From positions 1,860,001 through 1,924,000 of the forward strand of contig OZ241752.1 in assembly GCA_965201155.1 (NCBI GenBank): a stretch of 64,000 bases of DNA. Direction: 5' to 3'. Both the position numbers and the translations under genes were made by a program. This document shows, one piece after another, positions 24,669 to 33,092 of the stretch. Source of the stretch: JANQOH01 sp965201155. Lineage in GTDB: Bacteria > Pseudomonadota > Alphaproteobacteria > UBA7887. Under the pieces are notes generated by a model. It was given only the letters and a program-made list of their open reading frames with translations. It did not search any database and had not been told where the DNA came from. Numbering within the stretch: the stretch's first letter is position 1; the number at the start of each line of letters is the position of its first letter.

Positions 24669-25839
24669 TATCGATATGGAGCCGGCGATCCTTGACCGAA
24701 GCGTCTTGAATGAACTCAGCACGCCGGACTCAGGCGATTACGCGGCCGGTTGGAGTGTGTATCAGCGAAATTGGGCGGACGGAACAGCACTAAATCACAA
24801 CGGTTCCAACGCCTATTGGTACTCGGTTCTGTGGATCGCGCCGGAGCGGGGCTTGGCCTATGTGGCAGTTGCCAATTCGGCTGACATTTTCGAGGACCGC
24901 GGGGTACTACAGTTGCTCGATTCGATTATCTTCAGTCTCATCAGAGACAGTGAAATATCGCGGGTTGCGAGCGGTGCCGCCGGAAACGGGCAAGCGCGGG
25001 CTTCGGAGAGGCGTTGGCTTCTGGATCCCGCCGCGGTGCGTTCCGTGACCGGTGCTCAGGCTCCCTGGTTTATCGGTGCAGAGGTCAGTGAGGGCGTAAG
25101 CGATCTAATACGGGCGGCAAATTCGGTGCTCGCCAGTGATCTTCTGATTTTCACCGATGACGAGCCCGCGGTTCGCGGCCAGTCGGAGTGTCTTGACGGG
25201 GACTGCTCATCGGTCATTGCGGGGGCGGTGCAGTCTCTCTCGGCGTCCGATGTAAGGTTCGGTGATGCGGCTCTTGCCTATCAGGCGATCGCAAGCCATC
25301 ACGGCGTGTCGCTGGCCGAAGGCCGGAGCGAAACCCAGCTTTCCGGCGCGACGGTCGACTACAATCTCTATGGCGGCTGGCTGCAGCACGGCTTCTTTGC
25401 CGTTGAGGCGGGTAAGGTCGCCGACGGTCTCTACCAAGGCTTGCCTGTTTTCCACAGCTATGCCGTGGGCAACGCCGCAAATACCAATCCGGTAGCGGGG
25501 AGCGGCAGCGGAAGCTGGCGAGGCGTCATGGTGGGCGCTGATGTGAGTCAGACGGCAACCCATGGCCATTTGATCCAGGGAGAGGCAGAGATCACGATCG
25601 AGGATTTCGACGATCCGCATGCAAGTGTTGCGTTCACCCAGGTGTTCGATCTCGATACTCGGATGCAACGCAGCGACATGATTTGGGACGATACCCAAGT
25701 CACGGCAGGCGGATTTGCGTCGGGTGCGGACCAGGACTCGATCGAGGGTCGGTTCTGGGGGCCGGATCACGAAGAAGTGGGCGGTGTCTTTGAGCGGGAT
25801 CAAGTTCTCGGCGCCTTTGGCGGCGTGCGCGCGCCTTGA
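24669..25839 (+). pseudogene. Lipoprotein/beta-lactamase chimera, right part
   Basis: This is the continuation of the gene broken at 22861, in frame with it once the IS is removed. It contributes the end of the beta-lactamase-fold domain, with the third active-site motif in LNHNGSNAYWYS (HNG) and RGLAYVAVANSAD. About 290 residues of a TbpB-like lipoprotein region follow: GSGSWRGVMVGADVSQ, GEAEITIEDFDDPHASVAF, and the ending GVFERDQVLGAFGGVRAP. The ATG at 24676-24678, created partly by the duplicated target, has no ribosome site, so this half is probably not translated on its own. Confidence 0.75.
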
Positions 25840-25919
25840 GCGCCTGGTAAGGCCCTCGTTTCGGGGGTCCGTGCTCGCACGGCAACTGGCAGCCGCGTGT
25901 CAGGGCCGGGTGGCGAAGG

Positions 25920-26237
25920 GTGCGGGATAGCGGTCGCGGCGTGTTTGACGCGGATTCGAATGAGAAGACGACCGACAATATCGAAATGCGGATTAAGCCG
26001 AGCGACAAGGAGCACATTACACGGGCTGCGGAACTGTCAGGCGTCGAGCTCGCGACCTTTATCAGGGCATCGGCCCTGCGGGAAGCGGAGCGCGTTCTGC
26101 GTGAGCACCAGACCACGATGCATTCGGAGCGCGACAGGCGGATGCTGCTGGAGGTACTGGACAATCCGCCGCGGCCGAACGCCGCGGCTCGGGATGCGGT
26201 TCGCGACTACCGCTTCCGGATCGTCGATGCAGGGTGA
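25920..26237 (+). CDS. DUF1778 (TacA-like) antitoxin
   Basis: This is 105 residues from GTG 25920; a shorter start is possible. The core IEMRIKPSDKEHITRAAELSGVELATFIRASALREAERVL is the ribbon-helix-helix domain of DUF1778 antitoxins. The C-terminal tail (LEVLDNPPRPNAAARDAV) is the part that usually wraps the GNAT toxin TacT. In the known systems the antitoxin neutralises an acetyltransferase that blocks translation by acetylating charged tRNA. Here no intact toxin gene follows; a short fragment overlaps the stop. Confidence 0.8.
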   Translation: MRDSGRGVFDADSNEKTTDNIEMRIKPSDKEHITRAAELSGVELATFIRASALREAERVLREHQTTMHSERDRRMLLEVLDNPPRPNAAARDAVRDYRFRIVDAG

Positions 26238-26355
26238 AGGAGGCCGCCCGGCCCTTTCCGATGCCGGCAGCATTCCGGCGCTCGATCTCTCGGTGATTGC
26301 GGTGGATCGAAGCGGGGAAGGCCGGGGGCCAGGAGCCACAGTCCTCCATACAATA
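26227..26355 (+). pseudogene. Probable remnant of a TacT-like GNAT toxin
   Basis: A frame overlapping the antitoxin stop encodes IPALDLSVIAVDRSGEGRGPGATVL. This resembles the central strand and acetyl-CoA-binding loop (Q/RxxGxG/A) of TacT-type acetyltransferases. The preceding 70-80 residues of such a toxin and everything after are missing. I infer a toxin gene reduced by deletion, leaving the antitoxin orphaned. The match is short and could be fortuitous. Confidence 0.35.
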
Positions 26356-26431
26356 ATGGGGTGCCCGCAGGCACCCCTAAATAGGTGGTGGGCGACGCTG
26401 TATATCCGCCCCCCAGCGACAGCATTATTGT
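26346..26431. repeat. Nested inverted repeats in the gap 26238-26702
   Basis: The gap before the dioxygenase gene holds no other gene I can support. GGGGTGCC (26358-26365) pairs with GGCACCCC (26370-26377) over a 4-base loop. An outer pair ACAATAATG near 26350 and CATTATTGT near 26425 brackets about 85 bp. This could be a terminator-like structure or a small MITE-like element; no T-run follows. Confidence 0.3.
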
Positions 26432-26702
26432 TGGTCAAGCCCGGAGGGTCAAGATCGTGTCCTGGTTCTTGACATATGGGACTGCGAGATTTCGTTTGCT
26501 GTGTTGCCTGTGATGTATGAGGTGGTCTCGGTTTGTCGACCAGCCTGGCGGCGGCATTTGTGCGGCCGTCGGCCTGTTTCTCGTGCGTTGGCCCTGTTAT
26601 GATGATCTCATACCCGAAGACGGGCGATGGGGGTTTGGCTGCGGGTGCTGAACTTCCTGTGGAAGCCGGTCTGCGACGGGCCTCGAACAGCGGAAGCGAG
26701 CC

Positions 26703-27668
26703 ATGACACTCCGGTTCCGAAAGCTGCATCCCTATTTTGCTGCCGAAGCAAGTCCGGTGGACCTTCGCTGCGTGCGCGATGCGGCGGCGCTGGAGGGGAT
26801 TCGGGCGGCCATGGACGAGTATGCCGTGCTTGTGTTCCGGGATCAGAGATTCTCAGGTGAGGAACAACTTGATTTTGCTTCCCGGCTTGACGGCGAACTT
26901 CACCGAAAGACCGGCAGCAGCGTTCTGGGGGAGAACCGCTTCGGCGACGAAGCGCTTTCGGATGTCTCGAATGTCGGTCCGGACGGAGAGGTGCTGGATG
27001 CGAAGAGCCGGAAGCGCCTGTACAGCCTCGGCAATCGCCTTTGGCACACGGACGCCTCGTTCCAGGACCCGCGCGGCCGTTATTCGATGCTCGCCGCGCT
27101 TGTGGTGCCGCCGGTGCCGGCCGACACGGAATTCGCGGATATGCGGACCGCATGGGACACACTGCCGGAAGAGACAAAGGCATGTGTCGAGAGCCTCCGC
27201 GTGCATCATTCCATCGCCCACTCCCGCATGACACTCGGCTTCGAATTCTCCCGGGAGGAGGCCGAACGGCTCAAGGGCGCAGTTCACCCTCTGGTGCTGA
27301 CCAACCCGCGTACGGGACGGCGCGCGCTCTATCTTGCTTCCCATGCTTCGCGGATCATGGACCGGTCGGTCCCGGAGGGCCGGCTCCTCCTCGGTGAGCT
27401 CATGGAGCATGCGACGCGGCCCGAACTGGTGTACCGGCATTCCTGGCGGGACGGAGATTTCGTAATCTGGGACAATCGCGCCACGATGCACCGCGCCCGG
27501 CCTTTCGACGATACGGTGCATCGCCGAGAAATGCGCCGCGTCACGACGCTGGATACCGGCGACCGGGTGGCACAGCCTTCATCGAGGGCAACCGGGCCGG
27601 GAAGTCCGGGCCGATCGGCGGATCGGGAATATGTACATGCAGCGTCGCTGGAACGGCACGCGATCTGA
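26703..27668 (+). CDS. TauD/TfdA-family 2-oxoglutarate-dependent dioxygenase
   Basis: This 321-residue Fe(II)/2-oxoglutarate oxygenase belongs to the TfdA branch. The iron ligands are His115 and Asp117 in RLWHTDASF and a distal His in WDNRATMHRARPF. The 2-oxoglutarate-binding Arg is expected in REMRRVT. VHPLVLTNPRTGRRALYLASHAS is typical of the family. ATG at 26703 follows GGAAG. These enzymes oxidatively cleave ethers, sulfonates or similar compounds; the substrate here is unknown. nnrU follows after 21 bases and is probably co-transcribed. Confidence 0.85.
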   Translation: MTLRFRKLHPYFAAEASPVDLRCVRDAAALEGIRAAMDEYAVLVFRDQRFSGEEQLDFASRLDGELHRKTGSSVLGENRFGDEALSDVSNVGPDGEVLDAKSRKRLYSLGNRLWHTDASFQDPRGRYSMLAALVVPPVPADTEFADMRTAWDTLPEETKACVESLRVHHSIAHSRMTLGFEFSREEAERLKGAVHPLVLTNPRTGRRALYLASHASRIMDRSVPEGRLLLGELMEHATRPELVYRHSWRDGDFVIWDNRATMHRARPFDDTVHRREMRRVTTLDTGDRVAQPSSRATGPGSPGRSADREYVHAASLERHAI

Positions 27669-27689
27669 AACCCTGTCGGGAGCAAACCC

Positions 27690-28262
27690 ATGACCCTTCT
27701 CGTCATCGGCCTCGTGCTGTTCTTTGCCCTGCACCTGATACCCAGCGTCGCGCCTTTGCGTACCGCCCTGATCGGAGCCCTGGGTGGCGACAAGCCCTAT
27801 CGCGGTGCGTTCACGGTGATTGCGTTCGCAAGCCTTGCAATCATCGTGTGGGGCTTCTCACGCGCGCCGCTGGATGCGATGTACGTTCCCCCGGCGTGGG
27901 GGGAAAATCTAGCGATGGTCGCGGTGCCGATTGCGCTGGTGTTCTTCGCTGCGGCCAACATGCCAACCCATATCCGCGTCCGGGTCCAGCATCCGATGAT
28001 GCTCGGATTGCTGCTGTGGGCGCTTGCTCACCTCGCGGCGAACGGCGAAGCGCGCTCGGTCGTGCTGTTCGGCACCTTTGCGGTCTTCGCAGTCGTGGCG
28101 ACGGTGAGCGCGGTGGCGCGCGGCAAGGGCCCGCCGGCCGACCTGAAGCCGCGCTTGGGGATGGACGCCGCGGCGGTGGCGGGCGGCCTGATCGTTGCCA
28201 GCCTTCTGGTGTATTTTCACGGTGCGCTGTTCGGCGCGGCGCTGATGCAGGGGCCTTCCTGA
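27690..28262 (+). CDS. NnrU-family membrane protein
   Basis: This 190-residue integral membrane protein has about five hydrophobic helices. Family landmarks are LVLFFALHLIPSVAPLR at the N-terminus, GFSRAPLDAMYVPPAW, THIRVRVQHPMMLGLLLWALAHLAANG, and a final YFHGALFG. NnrU proteins were named for a role near nitrite/nitric oxide reduction genes and resemble isoprenoid-pathway isomerase Z-ISO. No denitrification genes are nearby, so the role here is open. Confidence 0.85.
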   Translation: MTLLVIGLVLFFALHLIPSVAPLRTALIGALGGDKPYRGAFTVIAFASLAIIVWGFSRAPLDAMYVPPAWGENLAMVAVPIALVFFAAANMPTHIRVRVQHPMMLGLLLWALAHLAANGEARSVVLFGTFAVFAVVATVSAVARGKGPPADLKPRLGMDAAAVAGGLIVASLLVYFHGALFGAALMQGPS

Positions 28263-28422
28263 CGGCGGAGGTTGTATCAAGTAAATTGTTGATTTAGCTT
28301 TATATATATACCGGGACGCCTCGAAAGGCTTGCCCGGTTTGCGACGGAGCACTTCGCACGCCCCCCGGCTCGGGTTGGCAGTGGCTTCGTCTCCGCGTCG
28401 AGACGAGAAGTCTCGCGAACAT

Positions 28423-28890
28423 TCAGTCCCGTGTCAGAGATGCCAGAATGCGAGGAAACGCCTCTATTGCTTCTGAGACATTGATACGTTCAGAGAGAAG
28501 CGCGCCGTGGGCGATCTGATTGCGAATATCGTATAATTGCATGACCTGCTTCCACTCGCGGCCACCCTTCTCGAGAACCAGCGCCAGGCGGTTGGCGAAG
28601 CTCAGGCCGGAGAGGCGACGATCGTCCGGATTGTACAGCGACCAGACTCTGCGATATCGCCAGTCTTCATGCATCTGCGCATGGCGGATTGTCTCCCGAC
28701 AGGCGTCGTCTATTTCGGCTTCCAGTTGGCCCCAGACCAGCACCAACCAAACCTGGTCATTCAACTCCTGCTCGCGCGCAACGCGGGCGCCTTCATCGAC
28801 CTTGCCGGTTATGTCGAGGTGATTGCGCAGATCTTCAAGAAAGCGGTCAATCCGTTCGTAGGATATCGCAATTGCCTGAAGCTCGCTCAC
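28423..28890 (-). CDS. HEPN-motif protein, second gene of a two-gene module
   Basis: This encodes 155 residues. It is mostly helical with an RNQIAHG motif (Arg123, Asn124, His128) that fits R-x4-H with the following Asn, the catalytic signature of HEPN ribonucleases. I chose GTG 28890 because it overlaps the upstream stop by four bases (GTGA); the frame extends to a TTG at 28911. It has no nucleotidyltransferase (MNT) partner. The module has its own promoter and palindrome (29391-29430), which suggests a toxin-antitoxin or defence unit. This is inference from one motif and the operon form. AU-rich DNA (28270-28310) and small hairpins lie downstream. Confidence 0.65.
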   Translation of the reverse strand: MSELQAIAISYERIDRFLEDLRNHLDITGKVDEGARVAREQELNDQVWLVLVWGQLEAEIDDACRETIRHAQMHEDWRYRRVWSLYNPDDRRLSGLSFANRLALVLEKGGREWKQVMQLYDIRNQIAHGALLSERINVSEAIEAFPRILASLTRD

Positions 28891-29378
28891 CGGAGAAGCC
28901 GGTGCAGCCAAGCGCGTGTGACGGGCTCGCGCTCGCGTGGCCGCTCGATGCGAGATACTTGCCAGTCCGGCTTCCCGAAATTCTCAGCCATATCGATAAT
29001 GTAATAGTATTGCTTGGCGAGGCTCAGATTAACTCGTCCGTTATCACCGATGATCCACAACGCACGTGGTTCGAACCTGGCAAACTGACCGACCCGGCCG
29101 CGGAGTTCGAGCGTTGGCAACTGTCCCGCCGGGACGCCGAACTTCCGCATGAATTTCTCGTGCATAAGCACCGGCGCGCCCTGACGCGCCTCCCACCCGT
29201 CCGGCAGCCAATCTTCGATGGCGGCGTAGAGCCCGTTCAAACGCTCTTCCCAGTCGTCGACGCGCCGCCGTACGTGCTCTGCGTCGACGATTTCGCTGGT
29301 GACTTCGTCGAACACTGTATTCAGTGAACGGTTCCAGCTTGCCGTCTGCTCGCCGAGACTGGTCATTATCCGCACCAC
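28887..29378 (-). CDS. Unknown partner protein upstream of the HEPN gene
   Basis: This encodes 163 residues from GTG 29378 (AAGGG lies five bases upstream); ATG 29366 is the alternative. I recognise no domain. The N-terminal third is helical and charged (TSEIVDAEHVRRRVDDWEERL). The rest has a beta-rich look (GRVGQFARFEPRALWIIGDN, VNLSLAKQYYYIIDMAENF). There is no GSx10DxD nucleotidyltransferase motif. It is translationally coupled to the HEPN-like gene and would be its antitoxin, adaptor or sensor if that protein is toxic. Confidence 0.6.
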   Translation of the reverse strand: MVRIMTSLGEQTASWNRSLNTVFDEVTSEIVDAEHVRRRVDDWEERLNGLYAAIEDWLPDGWEARQGAPVLMHEKFMRKFGVPAGQLPTLELRGRVGQFARFEPRALWIIGDNGRVNLSLAKQYYYIIDMAENFGKPDWQVSRIERPREREPVTRAWLHRLLR

Positions 29379-29390
29379 TGTATCCCTTGA

Positions 29391-29430
29391 ACGTCACACG
29401 ACGTATATGGGGCGGTGGCGGGCGATTCAA
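29391..29430 (-). promoter_or_regulatory. Promoter and palindromic operator of the HEPN module
   Basis: On the minus strand TTGAAT (29425-29430), 17 bases, and TATACG (29402-29407) form a promoter 24-29 bases before the first gene's start. The palindrome ACGTC-ACAC-GACGT (29391-29404) overlaps the -10 box and the expected transcription start, a position suited to autoregulation. Confidence 0.5.
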
Positions 29431-29520
29431 CAATGCAGGCCGGGCGCCGCGGCGCATCGAATGGCTCCGGGACAAGCCTGCGCCATGTGCCGAACACTCG
29501 CCCGGCACCGAAATCAATAT

Positions 29521-29931
29521 CTATAGACGGGCGGCGCGGGCCAAGGCGATCTTGTCGGGGTCGGCCATCCTGCCGGTGGCGACAGCCTGGGCGGGGGTCA
29601 TGAAGGACAGGGTGAGAGTTTCGTCGGCCGGGACGCGGTGGTGTCCGTCTCCGGCTACGGCATAGAACAAAGGGGTGTAGGGCATGAGGGTCCAGGGACT
29701 GAACAGGGTGCCGGGGGCGTGCAGCAGTGCGGTCACGGACACGGTCAAGCCGGCTTCCTCGGTGAATTCGCGCACCAGTGCGGTTTCCGGTGTTTCTCCC
29801 GGTTCGACGGCGCCGCCCGGGAATTTGAGCACATCGCGGCGCATGACGCGCTCGGCGGCCATGAGCGCGCGCCCGCGGCGCATCAGCACGCCGTAGACGC
29901 GCAGGTTTTGCGGGCCGGTTGCGCCGGTCAC
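29521..29931 (-). CDS. NUDIX hydrolase
   Basis: This 136-residue protein has an intact Nudix box (GGAVEPGETPETALVREFTEEAGL: G-x5-E-x7-RE-x2-EE-x-G), the metal-binding and catalytic helix for cleaving nucleoside-diphosphate-linked compounds. GTG 29931 overlaps the propionyl-CoA synthetase stop (GTGA), so the two are coupled. The substrate is not predictable. It ends the minus-strand operon; the HEPN module promoter lies just beyond. Confidence 0.88.
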   Translation of the reverse strand: MTGATGPQNLRVYGVLMRRGRALMAAERVMRRDVLKFPGGAVEPGETPETALVREFTEEAGLTVSVTALLHAPGTLFSPWTLMPYTPLFYAVAGDGHHRVPADETLTLSFMTPAQAVATGRMADPDKIALARAARL

Positions 29932-31826
29932 GGGCGCGGGTAGCCCACGGTTCGCAAGGAGTCGGCGATTTCGTCGAAGATGACTGGGTCGTCGACCGTG
30001 GCGGGCATTGTCCAGTCGCTGCCGTCGGCGATTTTTTTCATGGTGCCGCGGAGGATCTTGCCGGAGCGGGTCTTGGGCAGACGGTCCACGACGATGGCGG
30101 TCTTGAAGGCGGCGACCGGTCCTATGCGTGCGCGCACCAATTGCACGATTTCCGCGATGATTTCCTCATGGGGGCGGTTGACTCCGGCCTGGAGCACGAT
30201 CATGCCGAGCGGCAGTGCGCCCTTGAGCTGGTCGGCGGCGCCGATCACTGCGCATTCGGCGACATCGGGGTGCTGCGCGAGCACTTCCTCCATGCCGCCG
30301 GTGGACAGGCGGTGCCCGGCGACATTGATGATGTCATCGGTGCGCGACATGACGAACACATAGCCGTCCGCGTCGATATAGCCGGCATCGCCGGACTGGT
30401 AATGGCCGGGAAATGTGGAGAGGCAGGATTCGACATAGCCGGAGTCGTTTTGCCAGAGGGTGGGGAGGCAGCCGGGTGGCAGGGGGAGTTTTACGGCAAG
30501 GGCGCCGATGTCGCCGCGTGGGACGTCCTGGCCCGCTTCATCGAGGACGCGCAAATGGAAGCCCGGCACGGGCACGGTGGCGGAACCCGGTTTGACGGGC
30601 ATGAGGTCCAGCCCGGCACAGTTGGCGCAGATGGGCCAGCCGGTTTCGGTCTGCCACCAATGGTCGATGACGGGGACGCCGAGATGGCGCTGCGCCCATT
30701 CCAGCGTGTCGGGGTCCAGCCTTTCGCCGGCGAGAAACAGGGAGCGGAATCCGCTGAGATCATGCGCCGCCAGCAATTCAGCCCGGGGGTCTTCGCGGCG
30801 AATGGCGCGGAAGGCGGTGGGCGCCGTGAACAGCGTCTTCACGTTGTGCTGCGCGATGACCCGCCAGAATGCGCCGGCATCGGGCGTGCCGACGGGCTTG
30901 CCTTCATAGAGCACACTGGTGCAGCCATGGATGAGAGGGGCATAGACGATGTAGGAATGACCGACGACCCAGCCGACGTCACTCGCAGCCCAGAACACAT
31001 CGCCCGGCGCGGCGTCGTAAATTGCCGGCATGGAATAGGCGAGGGCGACGAGGTGCCCGCCATTGTCGCGCACGACACCCTTGGGGACGCCGGTTGTGCC
31101 GGATGTGTAGAGGATGTAGAGGGGATCGGTCGCGGCGACGGGCACGCAGGGGTGCGGTTCGGCGTCTGCCTCTGCCGCGTCCCAGGCGATGTCGCGGCCG
31201 GGCATGAGTTCGGCTTCCGCCTGCGGTCGTTGGTGGATGACGCAGAAGTCGGGCTTGTGGGCGGCGAGCTCCAGGGCGCGATCGAGCAGGGGTTTGTACT
31301 TGACGATGCGTCCGGGTTCCAGGCCGCAACTGCCGGCAACGATGGCGCGCGGTTTGGCGTCGTCGATGCGGGTTGCGAGTTCGGGCGCGGCGAAACCGCC
31401 GAAAACCACGGAATGGACGGCGCCGATGCGGGCGCAGGCGAGCATGGCAATGACGGCCTGCGGAATCATGGGCATGTAGATGAGCACGCGGTCGCCGCGG
31501 GCAACGCCGCGCTCGGCGAGAGCGCCAGCAAACAAGGCGACGGCATCGCGCAGTTCGCGATAGGTATAGCTGCGCACGGCGCCGGTTGCCGGACTGTCGT
31601 AGATCAATGCGTCCTGAGCGCCGCGCCCGGCTTCGACATGGCGGTCCAGCGCGTTGTGGCAGGTGTTGACCTGCGCGCCGGCGAACCAGCGGTAAAATGG
31701 CGGGTTCGAGGCGTCGAGCACGGTATCCCAGCGTTTGATCCAGTCGATCCGTTCTGCCTGTTCGGCCCAGAATGCGGCGGGGTTTTCGAGTGCGCGGGCA
31801 TATTCCTGGTTGTAGCGACCGGCCAT
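29928..31826 (-). CDS. prpE: Propionyl-CoA synthetase (acyl-CoA synthetase, PrpE-like)
   Basis: This 632-residue AMP-forming acyl-CoA synthetase has the PrpE-typical N-terminus (MAGRYNQEYARALENP) and HNALDRHV. The ATP-binding P-loop is YTSGTTGVPKGVVRDNGGH. WWQTETGWPI and SGDAGYIDADGY follow, and the catalytic lysine is in TRSGKILRGTMKKIADG near the C-terminus. It activates propionate (or acetate) to the CoA thioester via acyl-adenylate. ATG at 31826 is the only good start. PrpE versus acetyl-CoA synthetase is judged from residue patterns only. Confidence 0.88.
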   Translation of the reverse strand: MAGRYNQEYARALENPAAFWAEQAERIDWIKRWDTVLDASNPPFYRWFAGAQVNTCHNALDRHVEAGRGAQDALIYDSPATGAVRSYTYRELRDAVALFAGALAERGVARGDRVLIYMPMIPQAVIAMLACARIGAVHSVVFGGFAAPELATRIDDAKPRAIVAGSCGLEPGRIVKYKPLLDRALELAAHKPDFCVIHQRPQAEAELMPGRDIAWDAAEADAEPHPCVPVAATDPLYILYTSGTTGVPKGVVRDNGGHLVALAYSMPAIYDAAPGDVFWAASDVGWVVGHSYIVYAPLIHGCTSVLYEGKPVGTPDAGAFWRVIAQHNVKTLFTAPTAFRAIRREDPRAELLAAHDLSGFRSLFLAGERLDPDTLEWAQRHLGVPVIDHWWQTETGWPICANCAGLDLMPVKPGSATVPVPGFHLRVLDEAGQDVPRGDIGALAVKLPLPPGCLPTLWQNDSGYVESCLSTFPGHYQSGDAGYIDADGYVFVMSRTDDIINVAGHRLSTGGMEEVLAQHPDVAECAVIGAADQLKGALPLGMIVLQAGVNRPHEEIIAEIVQLVRARIGPVAAFKTAIVVDRLPKTRSGKILRGTMKKIADGSDWTMPATVDDPVIFDEIADSLRTVGYPRP

Positions 31827-31937
31827 GGATTTTCTCGGCAGTGATTACGGGGCGGATATTCTGGCCGCCCGGCGTGCGCCGGGCAAGCCCGTAGCGCGGC
31901 GGATGGTGACCTGTTCGGGAAATCGGGATGGCGAGAC

Positions 31938-31967
31938 TTGACGCTTTGGCGTCGATCCAAGCATTAT
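31938..31967 (+). promoter_or_regulatory. Candidate promoter of the retropepsin module
   Basis: The 340-base gap 31827-32166 separates divergent prpE and the two-gene module. TTGACG (31938-31943), 18 bases, and CATTAT (31962-31967) are a reasonable sigma-70 match. A short open frame (31928-32122) there looks non-coding. Confidence 0.35.
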
Positions 31968-32166
31968 TGTTTGGCGCGAATGCAGGATGCATTTCGATGC
32001 TGAGCGGACCAGGGGCTGACGCCCCAGCAATCGCCAGCGGCGAGATTGAGGATACCGAAGAGCAGAGTAAGCCGAATGAGGCCGCGGGGGGCCGGGTCGC
32101 GAGCCACGTCGCTGACGCCTGAGCAAGACCACCATCGCGGCGGCTTGATTGAAGGAGTAATTCCTG

Positions 32167-32451
32167 ATGAAAGGCATTCCTGACGACGAAACGAGACGCA
32201 CTCAGCAGGAGGAGGTCGACCGGAATTACGAGTCGTTTCGCGAGAAACTGCCTGATCTTTTAAAGACCGATGCCAACAGGTTCGCACTGATGCATCGGCG
32301 AGAGGTGGTGGCGTGCTTCGATACCAGCCGAGACGCCATGGAAGCGGGACGGCAGCTTTTCAAAGACGGGCGTTTCTCAGTGCAGAAGGTATCTGGTCGC
32401 AAGATGGATCTGGGGTATTTTTCCCATGCCGGCATTCCCAGGGCAGTTTAG
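32167..32451 (+). CDS. Small conserved-looking protein ahead of the retropepsin
   Basis: This encodes 94 residues with a strong AAGGAG eight bases before ATG 32167. The first half is charged and helical (DETRRTQQEEVDRNYESFREKLPDLL). It is followed by NRFALMHRREVVACFDTSRDAMEAGRQLF, a compact beta-hairpin/helix pattern like the DUF5678-type 'value carried, read aloud' fold, and then VQKVSGRKMDLGYFSHA. The gene overlaps the protease gene by 26 bases, so the two are coupled. It may be a substrate, inhibitor or adaptor of the protease; no function is known to me. Confidence 0.6.
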   Translation: MKGIPDDETRRTQQEEVDRNYESFREKLPDLLKTDANRFALMHRREVVACFDTSRDAMEAGRQLFKDGRFSVQKVSGRKMDLGYFSHAGIPRAV

Positions 32452-32860
32452 CTGGGATGCCGGTTTGATCTGGCGCGTAGGCTTTATCGCCCATGACAAG
32501 GTACTCGATGCGGAAAATCTCCATATTTGCAGTGCATTGGTGGACACTGGCGCTGACGGCACCTGCATAGCAGAGTCGGTCGCCAATGCATTGTCGTTGT
32601 CACCCTCCGGCAAGGTTACGATGAACACCGCAGGCGATCCTGTAGATGTTAATGTCTACGATGTACAGGTCGCGTTTCTGCTCGGGGAACATCGGTCGCC
32701 GGAGGGAGGGACGTTATCCCAAGTACAAGTTATTGCGGGCGTGCGAGCCCCTATGTTCAATCCAGGTGAAAGGGAATATCAAGCACTGATCTGTCGGGAC
32801 ATACTGAAACATGGTATCCTGACCTTGTCTTTCGACGGGCATTATTCCTTTTCGTATTGA
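32426..32860 (+). CDS. Retropepsin-like aspartic protease
   Basis: This encodes 144 residues. ALVDTGADGTCI (Asp40-Thr41-Gly42) is the catalytic loop of single-domain retroviral-type aspartic proteases. The later segment LICRDILKHGILTLSFDG has the family's C-terminal G/C-R-D-I-L pattern. Such enzymes act as dimers. There is no signal peptide, so it is cytoplasmic. ATG 32426 lies inside the upstream gene's end. A 30-bp sequence matching the middle of this gene recurs at 33051-33080, suggesting an earlier second copy. Confidence 0.7.
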   Translation: MPAFPGQFSWDAGLIWRVGFIAHDKVLDAENLHICSALVDTGADGTCIAESVANALSLSPSGKVTMNTAGDPVDVNVYDVQVAFLLGEHRSPEGGTLSQVQVIAGVRAPMFNPGEREYQALICRDILKHGILTLSFDGHYSFSY

Positions 32861-33050
32861 GTGTATGCATTTGATGGATTGCGAGTAGCAGTTTACACCC
32901 GCCGGGTGATCGAAACCTTCCAGAGTACCGCGTTCCAGCGCTGATGAATACTTGCCGACAAATTCGAGAACCGTCTGCCCGTGCTGTAGTTGGCACGACT
33001 CGGTCCAAAACCTACAGCAAGCGCGTCTCTGAGGCCGGTATTGCAAACTG

Positions 33051-33080
33051 ATGCACTGTCGTTGTCGCCCTCCGGCGAAG
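33051..33080 (+). repeat. Diverged copy of part of the retropepsin gene
   Basis: In the gene-free gap 32861-33092, bases 33051-33080 match 32586-32615 of the protease gene at 26 of 30 positions and in protein terms (DALSLSPSGEE versus NALSLSPSGKV). It is probably a relic of a paralogous gene whose remainder was deleted. A small inverted repeat TGCTGTAG/CTACAGCA (near 32982 and 33011) lies just before. Confidence 0.4.
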
Positions 33081-33092
33081 AGGTGGGTTCCC

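Noticed and set aside
31928..32122. 64-residue frame upstream of the retropepsin module
   Set aside because: No ribosome site and it overlaps the likely promoter; composition looks non-coding.
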